Part shown: in pieces, positions 25,608-34,093 of the stretch
Layout: the number at the start of each line of letters is the position of its first letter
Position numbering within the stretch: position 1 is the stretch's first letter
Assembly: GCA_015066345.1 (NCBI GenBank)
Contig: SVOQ01000005.1
Location: forward strand, 1 to 64,000
Reading direction: 5' to 3'
Length of the DNA stretch: 64,000 bases
Origin: Oscillospiraceae bacterium
GTDB taxonomy: Bacteria; Bacillota; Clostridia; Oscillospirales; Acutalibacteraceae
The notes under the pieces: model-generated
What the model was told of the DNA's origin: nothing
Databases searched by the model: none
Seen by the model: the letters and a program-made list of their open reading frames with translations, nothing else
Made by a program: the position numbers and the translations under genes

Positions 25608-26318
25608 GTGATACAAATAAGTACTCAGATGAATTTAGATAATGTTTTAAAATATTCGGGTAAACTACGTGCCAATAATGACCGAACTTGGTTTCATAAT
25701 AATCACGGTGAATATGAAATTGCACGTAAGGATTTTCTCGCTTTTCTTGATATGTTCAGGTTTAAACTCAGCGAAGAAGCACCCGATATCGGTAGGTCAA
25801 TAATGTATATGGAGCCGAGAGAATGGATGTACCGTATAGCCCGTGATATGCGTTTTCATAAAAACGGACCTCCGTATAACCCTGCTTTCAGGGCATATAT
25901 CGCTGCCGATAGAAAATCCTGGTTGCCCATAGGCTATTTCCTTATGTTAACCCCCGGTAGTTCTTGTTTTGGTACGGGTCTATGGTGCGAAACTACTACA
26001 AAAATGAATAACATAAGAAAGTATATTTCCCTTCATTACGATGAACTTTGCGAAGCACTTGACAAAAGCGGTCTTACCCTCGGTGGGGATAAATTAAAGA
26101 CAATGCCCCGTGGTTTTTCTGCGGACGACCCTGCGGCGGAATATATAAAACATAAGAATTGGGAGATGATTTTTTACATTCCCGATGAGGATATAGGGGA
26201 TTTTGAAGAATTTTCGGATTTACTTATGTTCTATGTTAAAAAAATCGAACCCGTCAGGTTGTTTCTCCTTAAAGCCGCCCAATATGTAGATAACCCCAGA
26301 CCTGAATTTGAATGGTAA
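25608..26318 (+). CDS. DUF2461 family protein
   Basis: 236 aa. Matches the DUF2461/TIGR02453 family: NNDRTWFHNNHGEYEIARKDF near the start, then RIARDMRFHKNGPPYNPAFRAYIA and DDPAAEYIKHKNW. No function is established for the family. The frame opens at GTG 25608; ATG 25629 is an alternative, but neither has a convincing ribosome site. No signal peptide. A single gene between divergent DUF1015 and a terminator. Confidence 0.85.
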   Translation: MIQISTQMNLDNVLKYSGKLRANNDRTWFHNNHGEYEIARKDFLAFLDMFRFKLSEEAPDIGRSIMYMEPREWMYRIARDMRFHKNGPPYNPAFRAYIAADRKSWLPIGYFLMLTPGSSCFGTGLWCETTTKMNNIRKYISLHYDELCEALDKSGLTLGGDKLKTMPRGFSADDPAAEYIKHKNWEMIFYIPDEDIGDFEEFSDLLMFYVKKIEPVRLFLLKAAQYVDNPRPEFEW

Positions 26319-26347
26319 AAAAACAACCTCTTCGGAGGTTGTTTTTT
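26317..26347 (+). terminator. Terminator of the DUF2461 gene
   Basis: AAAAACAACCTC / GAGGTTGTTTTTT with a TTCG loop, starting at the stop codon. Textbook intrinsic terminator. Confidence 0.9.
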
Positions 26348-26424
26348 AATGCAAAATATAGAATTATCGGGACTAATGCCGGTTATTTTTCTTGATTTGG
26401 GGAAAATATTGGGTTTTATGCGAT

Positions 26425-26500
26425 AGCTAACCTCTCTGCGTAAGGAGAGAGGGGGACCGACGCGCAGTGTAACGTAGCGTTGGTGGAGAGTCCTATACGT
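26425..26500. repeat. GGGGGACC-GGTGG mosaic element
   Basis: CCTCTCT-gcgtaag-GAGAGAGG runs into GGGGGACC, then an imperfect palindrome (AACGTAGCGTT region), then GGTGGAGAGTCCT. Same plan as 21580-21665 but with different palindromes. It lies between two terminators, so it appears not to be part of a coding transcript. Confidence 0.6.
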
Positions 26501-26517
26501 TTACTTGTGAAGATAAA

Positions 26518-26550
26518 ATCACCCTATTTTCAGTTTGAAAATAGGGTGAT
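26518..26550 (-). terminator. Terminator of the DUF3048 operon
   Basis: Perfect 14-bp stem ATCACCCTATTTTC / GAAAATAGGGTGAT, 10 bases after the minus-strand stop codon; the minus-strand exit begins TTTATC. Confidence 0.75.
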
Positions 26551-26559
26551 TTGGGTCTT

Positions 26560-27657
26560 TTAAGAAATAGTACAAGCACTTTCCTGTGATGAAGCTACGA
26601 TACCGATGTATGTTCTACCGGTATTAAGTGAAATCTCTTTACCGTCAGCATCGTAGAATTTCATCATATCCGAGTAATCGCCCTTTTTCCAAGTGATTTC
26701 CTGATATGTGCCGTTTGAAACGTAAACGCCGTTGCCTTCCGAAAGGTCAAGTGAAATTCTGCCTTTTTTATCACCTAAGCTTGACTTGTCTGCGTAGCAG
26801 ATAAGGAGGTTTGTGAAGTTCTGTTGATTACCGTCACTGTCGTTGAAGCGGTTTCCGTTAAGTGAACTGTAATAAAGGTTATCTTCTTCACTGTATGTGT
26901 AGGTGTATGTTGCGTAACTTGAGAATGCAACTACCATCTGGTTACAAGTACCATCCTCGAGTTTAACGGGTGAAGCATTAAATTTAAAGGGGTTAACATA
27001 TTCGTCTTCAAGAGTTGTTCTGAAATCCTTGTTTTCAATGGCTTTCATAACCTTTTCGCCCGTGGTATAGGCTCTGTGTTCGGATGAAACATTTCTTGAA
27101 GTATCTCTTGCGAAGGTACCGCTATCGCTCATACCGTCGATGTGGTCAGTTCCGTGATTATCAAGCGCGTTGTATGCCTGAGGGCTACCGCCGAAGTGAA
27201 CGAATATAGCGTCAAAGCCTTCAACTAATTCAACGAAATAGTGACGCGCACTTCTTGTAGGACCAACCTGTTCGGGGATTCTTGATGCATCCGCGAACAT
27301 AAGGAGCATTCTTGTAATACCGCCTTCAGCTTCCATTTCCCATACGATGTCCGCGTCAGTAATACCCCACTGAGGTCTTGCGTCCTTGTGGTTTTCAACG
27401 GAAATTAAAACGGGACGGTTTTTGAGAAACTCTTCGGGGTAATTTCCTTCACCTGTAAGGGGGTTAATATTGCCTGTAAGGTAAGGCTCGGTAGTAGGAG
27501 CTTGAGTTGTAGGGGGAGTAGTTGTAGTAGTTTCTTCTTCGGGCTCTTTTCCGCATCCTGCAAAAATACCTGTTAAAATAACAAGGGTAAGTGCAAGTGA
27601 GAGAACCTTAAAAAGTCTGTTTTTTCTGAGTTTTGCCAATGGAATCTTTCCTTTCAA
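26560..27657 (-). CDS. DUF3048 (YerB-like) lipoprotein
   Basis: 365 aa. N-terminal signal with a lipobox LTGIFAGC, so the Cys is probably lipidated and the protein sits outside the membrane. A Glu/Thr linker is followed by the DUF3048 domain: GNINPLTGEGNYPEEFLKNR, then RPQWGITDADIVWEMEAEGG, then VGPTRSARHYFVE. Family function is unknown. It starts 6 bases after the upstream membrane-protein gene, so the two form an operon. Confidence 0.88.
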   Translation of the reverse strand: MKGKIPLAKLRKNRLFKVLSLALTLVILTGIFAGCGKEPEEETTTTTPPTTQAPTTEPYLTGNINPLTGEGNYPEEFLKNRPVLISVENHKDARPQWGITDADIVWEMEAEGGITRMLLMFADASRIPEQVGPTRSARHYFVELVEGFDAIFVHFGGSPQAYNALDNHGTDHIDGMSDSGTFARDTSRNVSSEHRAYTTGEKVMKAIENKDFRTTLEDEYVNPFKFNASPVKLEDGTCNQMVVAFSSYATYTYTYSEEDNLYYSSLNGNRFNDSDGNQQNFTNLLICYADKSSLGDKKGRISLDLSEGNGVYVSNGTYQEITWKKGDYSDMMKFYDADGKEISLNTGRTYIGIVASSQESACTIS

Positions 27658-27663
27658 ACTGAG

Positions 27664-29790
27664 TTAAATCCAAAATTCAACAAGATGTAAAATCTCGGCA
27701 TAAAGGGTTGGGTTCTGTGTATCTATTGTAACATCTGCTACGGAAAAAACAAGGGTTATTGTGTAAACAATACTTAAAATTGTCGAAATGAATAAAAGAG
27801 TGTTCAAATTTATGTGACTTTGGTTTAAATTATTTTTCTCAAACAAAGCGAAAATGATAATAGCCGCGGCTAAGAAGAAAATTATACCAAAATCACTGTA
27901 ATATCTTTGCAGTAATCCACCCGCCTGAGTATCGGCAATTACAAGGGCGAGACCAATTGTTAAAAGTGTAATTACCAAACCTGCCACACCTTTTTGACGA
28001 AGTGTGCGGTAAACTTTCGGTAAAGCGCCCGTAAACCACAAAACGGGTAGTGAGGTTATTAAACCGCCGAAACAAAATTCATATATGGTTTTACCCATAT
28101 ATTGGGTGTCAATTTCAACGGGTTTTATATAGGGGAAGGTTGCGGTAAACTGAGGTGTCTGGAAAAGATATGTGAAAATTCCCAACCCTGTTCTGCCAAA
28201 GTCAAAACCGCGTCTTGTAACGTCATTTGTAGTGAGGTTGTAGCCCGAGCCAAAGTCCGTGACTGAGCCGAAGCGGATGTAATTATAATACATAATTCCC
28301 GCGGCTACTATTACAAAGGGTACGGCTAAGACTAAAATATTCATTAAACCTTTTTTGGTGGTTATTTTCTTTTCGGTAAAGAAATACTTTGCAAATATGG
28401 GTAAAGCAAGAGCACATACGAGTACAAGCTGAGGTCTGCAACCCACCGAAAGAGCCAAGCATAAAGAACCTGCAACGAAGAATAAATTACGCAGTTTTTC
28501 GGTGTTTAATCCCTTAATCCACAAGAATATTCCCCATACTACAAAGGCGAGTCCCGTCATTATGGGTACAGAATAAAAATCGGGTCGTTTTACAAGGAAC
28601 ATAACACCGCAACAGTTTACCGTTGCGAGAGCCGTAAGCAAAAATGTTCCAACGGAAACATTCTTGAATTTCTTTTCACAAATGATTCCTAAAAGTTTGA
28701 AAACGCCAATGGCGAATATAAACGCAAAAGCTATAACACCAACCGCCGAGGGAAAGGGTGCATCCACAATCGCCCTGAATGGTAAATACATCAGTAAAAG
28801 GGGAACTATACCGAAGTAAACATAATAATGACCCTCAAAATATGCCACATCCCAACGGTAAGTATCACCCGTAAGCGAGGAGGTAAAGTATCTCGCGGTG
28901 GTGTCGTAGGGGTTATCCATATCAATTAATGATTGAGGAACATCGTTGTTATCAATATAGGTTTTACCCTGAAGTATTGCCTGAGCTAATTCATCGTATT
29001 GGTTATGATGTTTGTACGCAAGTTCTGAAAAAACAATACCGTCATCAGTTATATCAAAGCCCAGGAATGACGGATTCATAGTACCGACAAAAACAAGAAT
29101 TATACATTCTAAAGCAAGAAAAGCCACAGTAAGGTTGTACCTTAAGTTTTTTGCTTCACTGTATTTATGTTTATATATGGGTGACGAGGGTCTGAAAATG
29201 TATAACAGAATAAGAATACCCATTACAATAAGAACTCTCACCAAGGAAAACTCAAAGGGACGTTGTGTATTAATAGTAACGGAGTTTATCTCAATAGCAT
29301 CTTCGTTATCAAATTTTATCAGTATTTTTTTGCTTTCACCCGATGTGTGAATGTTAATGTATTCACTCTTTTCAACTGAGGGATAAATTTCTTTTTGCGG
29401 GGTGGTATAGTAAAACTGATTTGCTTCGTCAGTAAGTTGAAGTCTCAGGGGTACTTTATGGGAATTGTTTTGGGTTAAATCAATTTTTATATTTTTTATT
29501 TTCGTGTTAATATCCTTAAACTCTATCCCTGTGATGCCGTCAATGGAGTATGAGCCGTTTTCATTAAGACTATCCTTCATTTGCTCTGATAGGTCAACGG
29601 GCGTATTTTTAGCGGTAGTGTAGTAGTTTATATTAAATAGTGTAGCCTCAAGCCCCACGGACAAAATCACCATAGCTACCACAGCCATAGCACAGGATTT
29701 AATAAAATTCTTTTGGCGTTTACTCATTAAATAAATTACCAAAGATGAAATAATAGTAAATAACAAACCGATAATACAAACTGCAATCAT
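27664..29790 (-). CDS. Polytopic membrane protein, GT-C glycosyltransferase-like
   Basis: 708 aa with about 12-14 predicted membrane segments, starting MIAVCIIGLLFTIISSLVIYL. A large hydrophilic loop lies between helices 2 and 3, followed by a soluble beta-rich stretch, then a helical core with YYVYFGIVPLLLMYLPF and VGCRPQLVLVC. The arrangement resembles lipid-linked-sugar transferases of the GT-C class, but no catalytic motif is certain. First gene of an operon with the DUF3048 lipoprotein, so a role in the cell envelope is plausible. Confidence 0.6.
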   Translation of the reverse strand: MIAVCIIGLLFTIISSLVIYLMSKRQKNFIKSCAMAVVAMVILSVGLEATLFNINYYTTAKNTPVDLSEQMKDSLNENGSYSIDGITGIEFKDINTKIKNIKIDLTQNNSHKVPLRLQLTDEANQFYYTTPQKEIYPSVEKSEYINIHTSGESKKILIKFDNEDAIEINSVTINTQRPFEFSLVRVLIVMGILILLYIFRPSSPIYKHKYSEAKNLRYNLTVAFLALECIILVFVGTMNPSFLGFDITDDGIVFSELAYKHHNQYDELAQAILQGKTYIDNNDVPQSLIDMDNPYDTTARYFTSSLTGDTYRWDVAYFEGHYYVYFGIVPLLLMYLPFRAIVDAPFPSAVGVIAFAFIFAIGVFKLLGIICEKKFKNVSVGTFLLTALATVNCCGVMFLVKRPDFYSVPIMTGLAFVVWGIFLWIKGLNTEKLRNLFFVAGSLCLALSVGCRPQLVLVCALALPIFAKYFFTEKKITTKKGLMNILVLAVPFVIVAAGIMYYNYIRFGSVTDFGSGYNLTTNDVTRRGFDFGRTGLGIFTYLFQTPQFTATFPYIKPVEIDTQYMGKTIYEFCFGGLITSLPVLWFTGALPKVYRTLRQKGVAGLVITLLTIGLALVIADTQAGGLLQRYYSDFGIIFFLAAAIIIFALFEKNNLNQSHINLNTLLFISTILSIVYTITLVFSVADVTIDTQNPTLYAEILHLVEFWI

Positions 29791-29918
29791 AAAATAACTC
29801 CCTGAAAAATATGTAGAGTATAAATCTACTGAATATTAAACCACAAAAACAAGTATTTGTAAATATTCATAGGCTTTTAGCATATATTTTATAAAAATGT
29901 TAAAAGAGAGGTAGTTTT

Positions 29919-30821
29919 ATGAAAACAATAGTAAAAAAAGCGGTTCTTACATACAATGTCTACGAAAATTATGTTAATGAGTTAAGTCTAAGTTTTCCTC
30001 AATTGAAGGTCGCGTCTTGCGGTAAATCGGTTTTAGGCAAGGAAATTTATTCCTTTGTAATGGGGGAGGGTTCTCGGCAAATAGTGTATGTTGGTGGTAC
30101 TCACGGTATGGAGTGGTTGACTTCGCTTTTGCTTTTGCGTTTTTGTGAAAATATTATGACCCGAAATATTACTGACGGCACTATTGCAGGATATAAAATT
30201 CAGGAACTTTTAAAAAACATACAGTTGATTGTTATACCCGAGCTTAACCCCGATGGTATAGAGATAGCCATAAGGGGTGGCGGAGCGTGTGAGGAATATA
30301 AAGTGGAAAACGCAAAAATATGTGACGGTGATTTCAGTAATTGGAGTGCCAACGCAAGGGGCGTGGACATAAACCATAATTTTAATGCGGATTGGTACAC
30401 TTTACGGGACTATGAAAAAACTAAAGGTATAAATTCACCTGCACCAAGAAGATTTGGGGGCTTTTACCCTGAAAGTGAACCTGAAACAGGTGCGATTACC
30501 CGTTTGTGCCGTTATATAAGACCCGATTCCCTTTATACTTTTCACTCCCAAGGGGAGGAAATTTATTACGAATACGGCAACAATACACCCGAAAAAGCCC
30601 TTACAATGGCGAGGGCTCTCGTTGGGGTCAGTGATTATACCCTTGTAAAAAATGAGGGTCACGCCGCATCAGGCGGTCTTAAGGACTGGTTTATTGAAGA
30701 GTTCGGTAATCCTGCCTTTACCGTGGAGGTGGGCAAGGGTAAAAATCCGTTACCACTTAGTGACTTCGATGACATATACTTTAAAATAGAGTCTTTGTTG
30801 GTGTTGGGGTTGGTGCTTTGA
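29919..30821 (+). CDS. M14-family zinc carboxypeptidase
   Basis: 300 aa. The zinc ligands fit the M14 pattern: His62 and Glu65 in GGTHGMEW, His209 in YTFHSQGEE. The substrate-binding Arg is in ARGVDINHNF (Arg147), and the catalytic Glu is in AFTVEVGKGKNP (Glu270). No signal peptide, so cytoplasmic or released. The nearest known group is the gamma-D-glutamyl-diaminopimelate peptidases, which trim cell-wall peptides; substrate here is inferred. Ribosome site GAGAGG precedes the ATG. Confidence 0.87.
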   Translation: MKTIVKKAVLTYNVYENYVNELSLSFPQLKVASCGKSVLGKEIYSFVMGEGSRQIVYVGGTHGMEWLTSLLLLRFCENIMTRNITDGTIAGYKIQELLKNIQLIVIPELNPDGIEIAIRGGGACEEYKVENAKICDGDFSNWSANARGVDINHNFNADWYTLRDYEKTKGINSPAPRRFGGFYPESEPETGAITRLCRYIRPDSLYTFHSQGEEIYYEYGNNTPEKALTMARALVGVSDYTLVKNEGHAASGGLKDWFIEEFGNPAFTVEVGKGKNPLPLSDFDDIYFKIESLLVLGLVL

Positions 30822-30876
30822 AATGCGTAATTCATAATTATCGGACAGAACAACGAAAGAAAATTTAAAAACACTC

Positions 30877-30924
30877 TTTACAAAGAACAAATGTTCTGTT
30901 ATAATACAAAAAGAACAAATGTTC
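30877..30924 (+). promoter_or_regulatory. dinB promoter with two LexA boxes
   Basis: TTTACA (30877-30882), 17-base spacer, TATAAT (30900-30905). Two identical dyads AGAACAAATGTTCT sit at 30884-30897 (inside the spacer) and 30912-30925 (after the start site), 28 bp apart. This matches the Firmicutes LexA site GAAC-N4-GTTC. Both would block initiation, so the gene is very probably under SOS control. Confidence 0.9.
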
Positions 30925-30941
30925 TTGTGAGGTGTAGAGAG

Positions 30942-32147
30942 TTGGAACGCACAATTTTACATTGTGACTGTAATAGTTTTTTTGCATCCGTTGAGGGTGT
31001 GCTTAATCCCGAATTGAAAAAATACGCCTATGCCGTTTGCGGTGACCCGGAATACCGCCACGGCATTATTCTTGCTAAAAACGAGAGTGCGAAAAAATAC
31101 GGGGTAAAAACAGGTGAGGCAATATGGCAGGCTAAATCCAAATGCCCCAAGCTTGTGACCGTAAAACCCCATTACGAGATGTACAAAAAATACTCCGAGA
31201 TAATTTTTAATATTTACTGCCGTTATACAGACCTTGTTGAGCCATTTGGTATAGATGAATGTTGGCTTGATGTCAGCGGTACAACGCACCTTTTCGGTAC
31301 AGGGGAAGAAATAGCCGATGAATTAAGGCGGGTTGTAAAGATGGAAACGGGGCTTACAATTTCGGTGGGGGTTTCATATAACAAGATTTTCGCCAAAATG
31401 GGTAGCGACTATAAAAAGCCCGATGCCACTACCGTAATAACCCCCGCTAATTTTAAAAGTATTCTTTATCCTTTACCCGTGGGTGATATGTTTATGGTCG
31501 GTCGACGAAGTGCCGAAAAATTACGGAATCTCGGTTTTTTTACCATCGGTGATATTGCCACCGCGGATGAGTGTACGCTTAAACGCATTTTCGGTGAAAA
31601 CGGCAGAGTTTTATGGCAGAATGTAAACGGCTACAATTACTCACCCGTAATGCCCTTTGATTATAGGGAAGCGTATAAATCCATAGGTAACGGTGCTACG
31701 TTCAAGCGTGACCTTGTAAATCAAAGGGATGTACGCACCTGCGTTTTCTTTTTGTGCGATAAGGTTGCCGCAAGGCTCAGAAAACACCACGTGGAATGCT
31801 CCGCTTTACAGGTGGGGATAAAGGATAAAAATATGCAGAGTATAAGTCGCTCTGTCCAGTTACCGTCACCTACGGATTTGTCCTTCGATTTACGAAGAAC
31901 CGCACTTTCTCTTATACAGGATAATATCGACGTAACCAAGGAGCCTATACGGGCGTTGACCGTTACGGGTACTAAGTTACTTAATGATGATGAAGTTTGT
32001 GAACAGATTTCCTTATTGGATCTGGATTATCATATTAAGCGTGAAAAGGAGCAACGACTTGAAAATGCCAAGGATAATATACGTCATAAATATGGTTTGG
32101 GAACATTAACCCGTTGCTCATTTATTCATAATGAATTTGGTTTTTAG
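30942..32147 (+). CDS. dinB: DNA polymerase IV (Y-family translesion polymerase)
   Basis: 401 aa from TTG 30942, chosen because GAGGTG lies 7 bases upstream and the protein then opens with ERTILHCDCNSFFASVE, the Y-family start. The catalytic carboxylates are in CDCNSFFASVE and FGIDECWLDVSG. Also visible: the little-finger and HhH parts (VGDMFMVGRRSAEKLRNLG). It copies past damaged bases. Two LexA boxes upstream show SOS control. Stops 12 bases before the ylmC-like gene, so the two may share a transcript. Confidence 0.94.
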   Translation: MERTILHCDCNSFFASVEGVLNPELKKYAYAVCGDPEYRHGIILAKNESAKKYGVKTGEAIWQAKSKCPKLVTVKPHYEMYKKYSEIIFNIYCRYTDLVEPFGIDECWLDVSGTTHLFGTGEEIADELRRVVKMETGLTISVGVSYNKIFAKMGSDYKKPDATTVITPANFKSILYPLPVGDMFMVGRRSAEKLRNLGFFTIGDIATADECTLKRIFGENGRVLWQNVNGYNYSPVMPFDYREAYKSIGNGATFKRDLVNQRDVRTCVFFLCDKVAARLRKHHVECSALQVGIKDKNMQSISRSVQLPSPTDLSFDLRRTALSLIQDNIDVTKEPIRALTVTGTKLLNDDEVCEQISLLDLDYHIKREKEQRLENAKDNIRHKYGLGTLTRCSFIHNEFGF

Positions 32148-32159
32148 GGGTGATTATAC

Positions 32160-32408
32160 TTGAAATGCACAGTAACCGCCTTGCGGTCAAAAGAGGTAGT
32201 TAATGTGGATAACGGTTGCCGTCTGGGTTGTGTAAGTGACGTGGAAATAGACACTTGTACAGGATGCCTCGTAAGTATAACCGTATTCTGCGGTAGGGGA
32301 ATAGGCGGTTTTTTAGGCAGGGGCGAGGAAATAGTAATCTGTTGGAAGGATATAGTAGTAATAGGTGAGGATACCATCCTCGTCCGCAAAGGCGGAGCGA
32401 AATTGTAA
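32160..32408 (+). CDS. YlmC/YmxH-family small protein
   Basis: 82 aa from TTG 32160, with AGGGGTG upstream. PRC-barrel-like: LRSKEVVNVDNGCRLGCVSDVEIDT at the N-terminus and WKDIVVIGEDTILVR near the end. The family is linked to sporulation in Bacillus and Clostridia, but its action is unknown. Follows dinB closely. Confidence 0.82.
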   Translation: MKCTVTALRSKEVVNVDNGCRLGCVSDVEIDTCTGCLVSITVFCGRGIGGFLGRGEEIVICWKDIVVIGEDTILVRKGGAKL

Positions 32409-32414
32409 ATAAAA

Positions 32415-32440
32415 ACCGTTTCGATAAATATCGAAACGGT
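32415..32440 (+). terminator. Bidirectional terminator between ylmC-like gene and sialidase
   Basis: Perfect 12-bp stem ACCGTTTCGATA / TATCGAAACGGT with a 2-base loop. AAAAA precedes it on the plus strand, giving a T-run for the minus-strand sialidase gene. Confidence 0.75.
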
Positions 32441-32446
32441 CGAAAA

Positions 32447-33922
32447 TTATTTCCTTGTTTTGTTGTAAATTTTTGATTTGATACTGTCTATAAATGAAAG
32501 CTTTCCTGATTCATTAACCTTTAATTCGTCAATGGAATAAACTTTTAATGTGAACTCTGCTTTGTCGCTTTCGTAAAGGTCGGCTATATTGCCGTCGGGA
32601 AGCTCCGTAATACAGGAATAAACGTAACTGAACGGATTTAAACTGTCCGTTACTTTCTTTCGGTATTTCCAGTTAACAACATTGTTTTCATCGTAAAGAC
32701 CGATTTTTATAACACCGAGCTTTCTCGTTTTAGTGGAGGGACAGGCGAGAATAATTGCCTTTTTACCGTCAATTTCCTTACTGTAATTTATAACCGAAAA
32801 CATACAGTTTGAACAGTAGCCAAGACCCTTATCCAAGGTGTATTTGCTCCATGTTTCGCCGCCGTCAGTGGAATCGGTGTAGCTAATATATCCCGCAATA
32901 TTTCTCGAGTACATTCTGAGAACACCATTGTTGAGAAGCACCAACTGACTTTCGGAGCTTTTACCTGCGGCACCAACTTGCTTAGCCTTTTCTGAGCGAT
33001 GCCAGTTTTCACCATCCTCGGTGTAAATAACGCTCGTATATTCGCGACCCTCGTTGTTATCGTAAATTGAAAATATAACTCTTTGTTTACCGTTATGTTC
33101 AATACAGATACCAACCCCGGGAGAAAAGCCTGTAAAACCTCTTGAATTAATCTGTGTATTAAGAATTTTGCCATCCGTCCAGGTTTCGCCGTTATCAAAG
33201 CTTTTCTTTACCCAAAGGTAGTATGTGGGATAAATCTTGATAGGAGCGTAGGCGTAGAAGATATTTGCGATTACGTCATTATCGTTAAGTGCGCCGTCCT
33301 TGTTCATTTGTTTTATAAGAATCGGCTCAAACTCATCGTTGACTTTTTTGTAAATGTTATAAGCCTTGTTTACGTAGTAGTCATCGTAACTTGAATTATC
33401 AGCGAACTTAAGCACAGGCGCAAATCCATTTTTATCAAAATCACCTACGTAGTAGGGATAATGGGCTTTGTCGAGGGTTGTGCTCTCTGCTTTTTTGTGG
33501 CTTGTTTTATCACAAAGAGCCAACTTTCCGTCAATAAAACCGCTTTGTTTACCGTATGTACCTGCACTCCAAAGACCCATATAAGCAGGACAAGCGTCGC
33601 ACGCGTGGTAAATAACACCGTTTTTATCCTGGCATATTGCCGAGTCGCAGAATGAGGCGGATGTAGGTATAGCGTTGTTGTGGTCGTGGTCTTCCATATC
33701 ATTAAAATGATTTACCCATACAATATCCGACCAGGTTTGGCAGTTATCATCCGAATAACGGATAATAGTTTCGATATTTGCGGGGTCGTCCGTGCCGTTA
33801 CCGTAGCGGATATCGCCACCCGCAATAACCCTGCCGTTTTTAAGGGTTAAAATAGAGGGGATTCTGAATAATTTGCTGTCACCTGTGCCGGGAGCAAAGG
33901 GATTAACGATTTTATCAACCAT
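32447..33922 (-). CDS. Sialidase (GH33-like, BNR/Asp-box)
   Basis: 491 aa from ATG 33922 (GAGGT 8 bases upstream); the frame extends 5 codons further with no ribosome site. Predicted six-bladed propeller. The FRIP motif with the sialic-acid-binding Arg is in KLFRIPSIL; Asp boxes are SDDNCQTWSD, SFDNGETWTD, TEDGENWHR and STDGGETWSK. It releases terminal sialic acids. No signal peptide or anchor, so it would act on imported oligosaccharides or be released by lysis. No sialic-acid transport or catabolic genes nearby. Confidence 0.88.
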   Translation of the reverse strand: MVDKIVNPFAPGTGDSKLFRIPSILTLKNGRVIAGGDIRYGNGTDDPANIETIIRYSDDNCQTWSDIVWVNHFNDMEDHDHNNAIPTSASFCDSAICQDKNGVIYHACDACPAYMGLWSAGTYGKQSGFIDGKLALCDKTSHKKAESTTLDKAHYPYYVGDFDKNGFAPVLKFADNSSYDDYYVNKAYNIYKKVNDEFEPILIKQMNKDGALNDNDVIANIFYAYAPIKIYPTYYLWVKKSFDNGETWTDGKILNTQINSRGFTGFSPGVGICIEHNGKQRVIFSIYDNNEGREYTSVIYTEDGENWHRSEKAKQVGAAGKSSESQLVLLNNGVLRMYSRNIAGYISYTDSTDGGETWSKYTLDKGLGYCSNCMFSVINYSKEIDGKKAIILACPSTKTRKLGVIKIGLYDENNVVNWKYRKKVTDSLNPFSYVYSCITELPDGNIADLYESDKAEFTLKVYSIDELKVNESGKLSFIDSIKSKIYNKTRK

Positions 33923-34031
33923 AATTATACCTCTCATTGAAATATACTATATTTTTAATATACCATAATTATATTGATAATAGCAAGAAAAAATTATGAT
34001 TTCTGCTTACTACGATATTGCTATTAATTTA

Positions 34032-34061
34032 TTTACATTCATTGATATAATGTGTTATAAT
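34032..34061 (+). promoter_or_regulatory. Promoter of uvrBA
   Basis: TTTACA (34032-34037), 18-base spacer, TATAAT (34056-34061). No GAAC-N4-GTTC LexA box is visible here, unlike at dinB. Confidence 0.65.
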
Positions 34062-34093
34062 AATTATGTGTACGCATAAAGGAGGCGAGGGAA

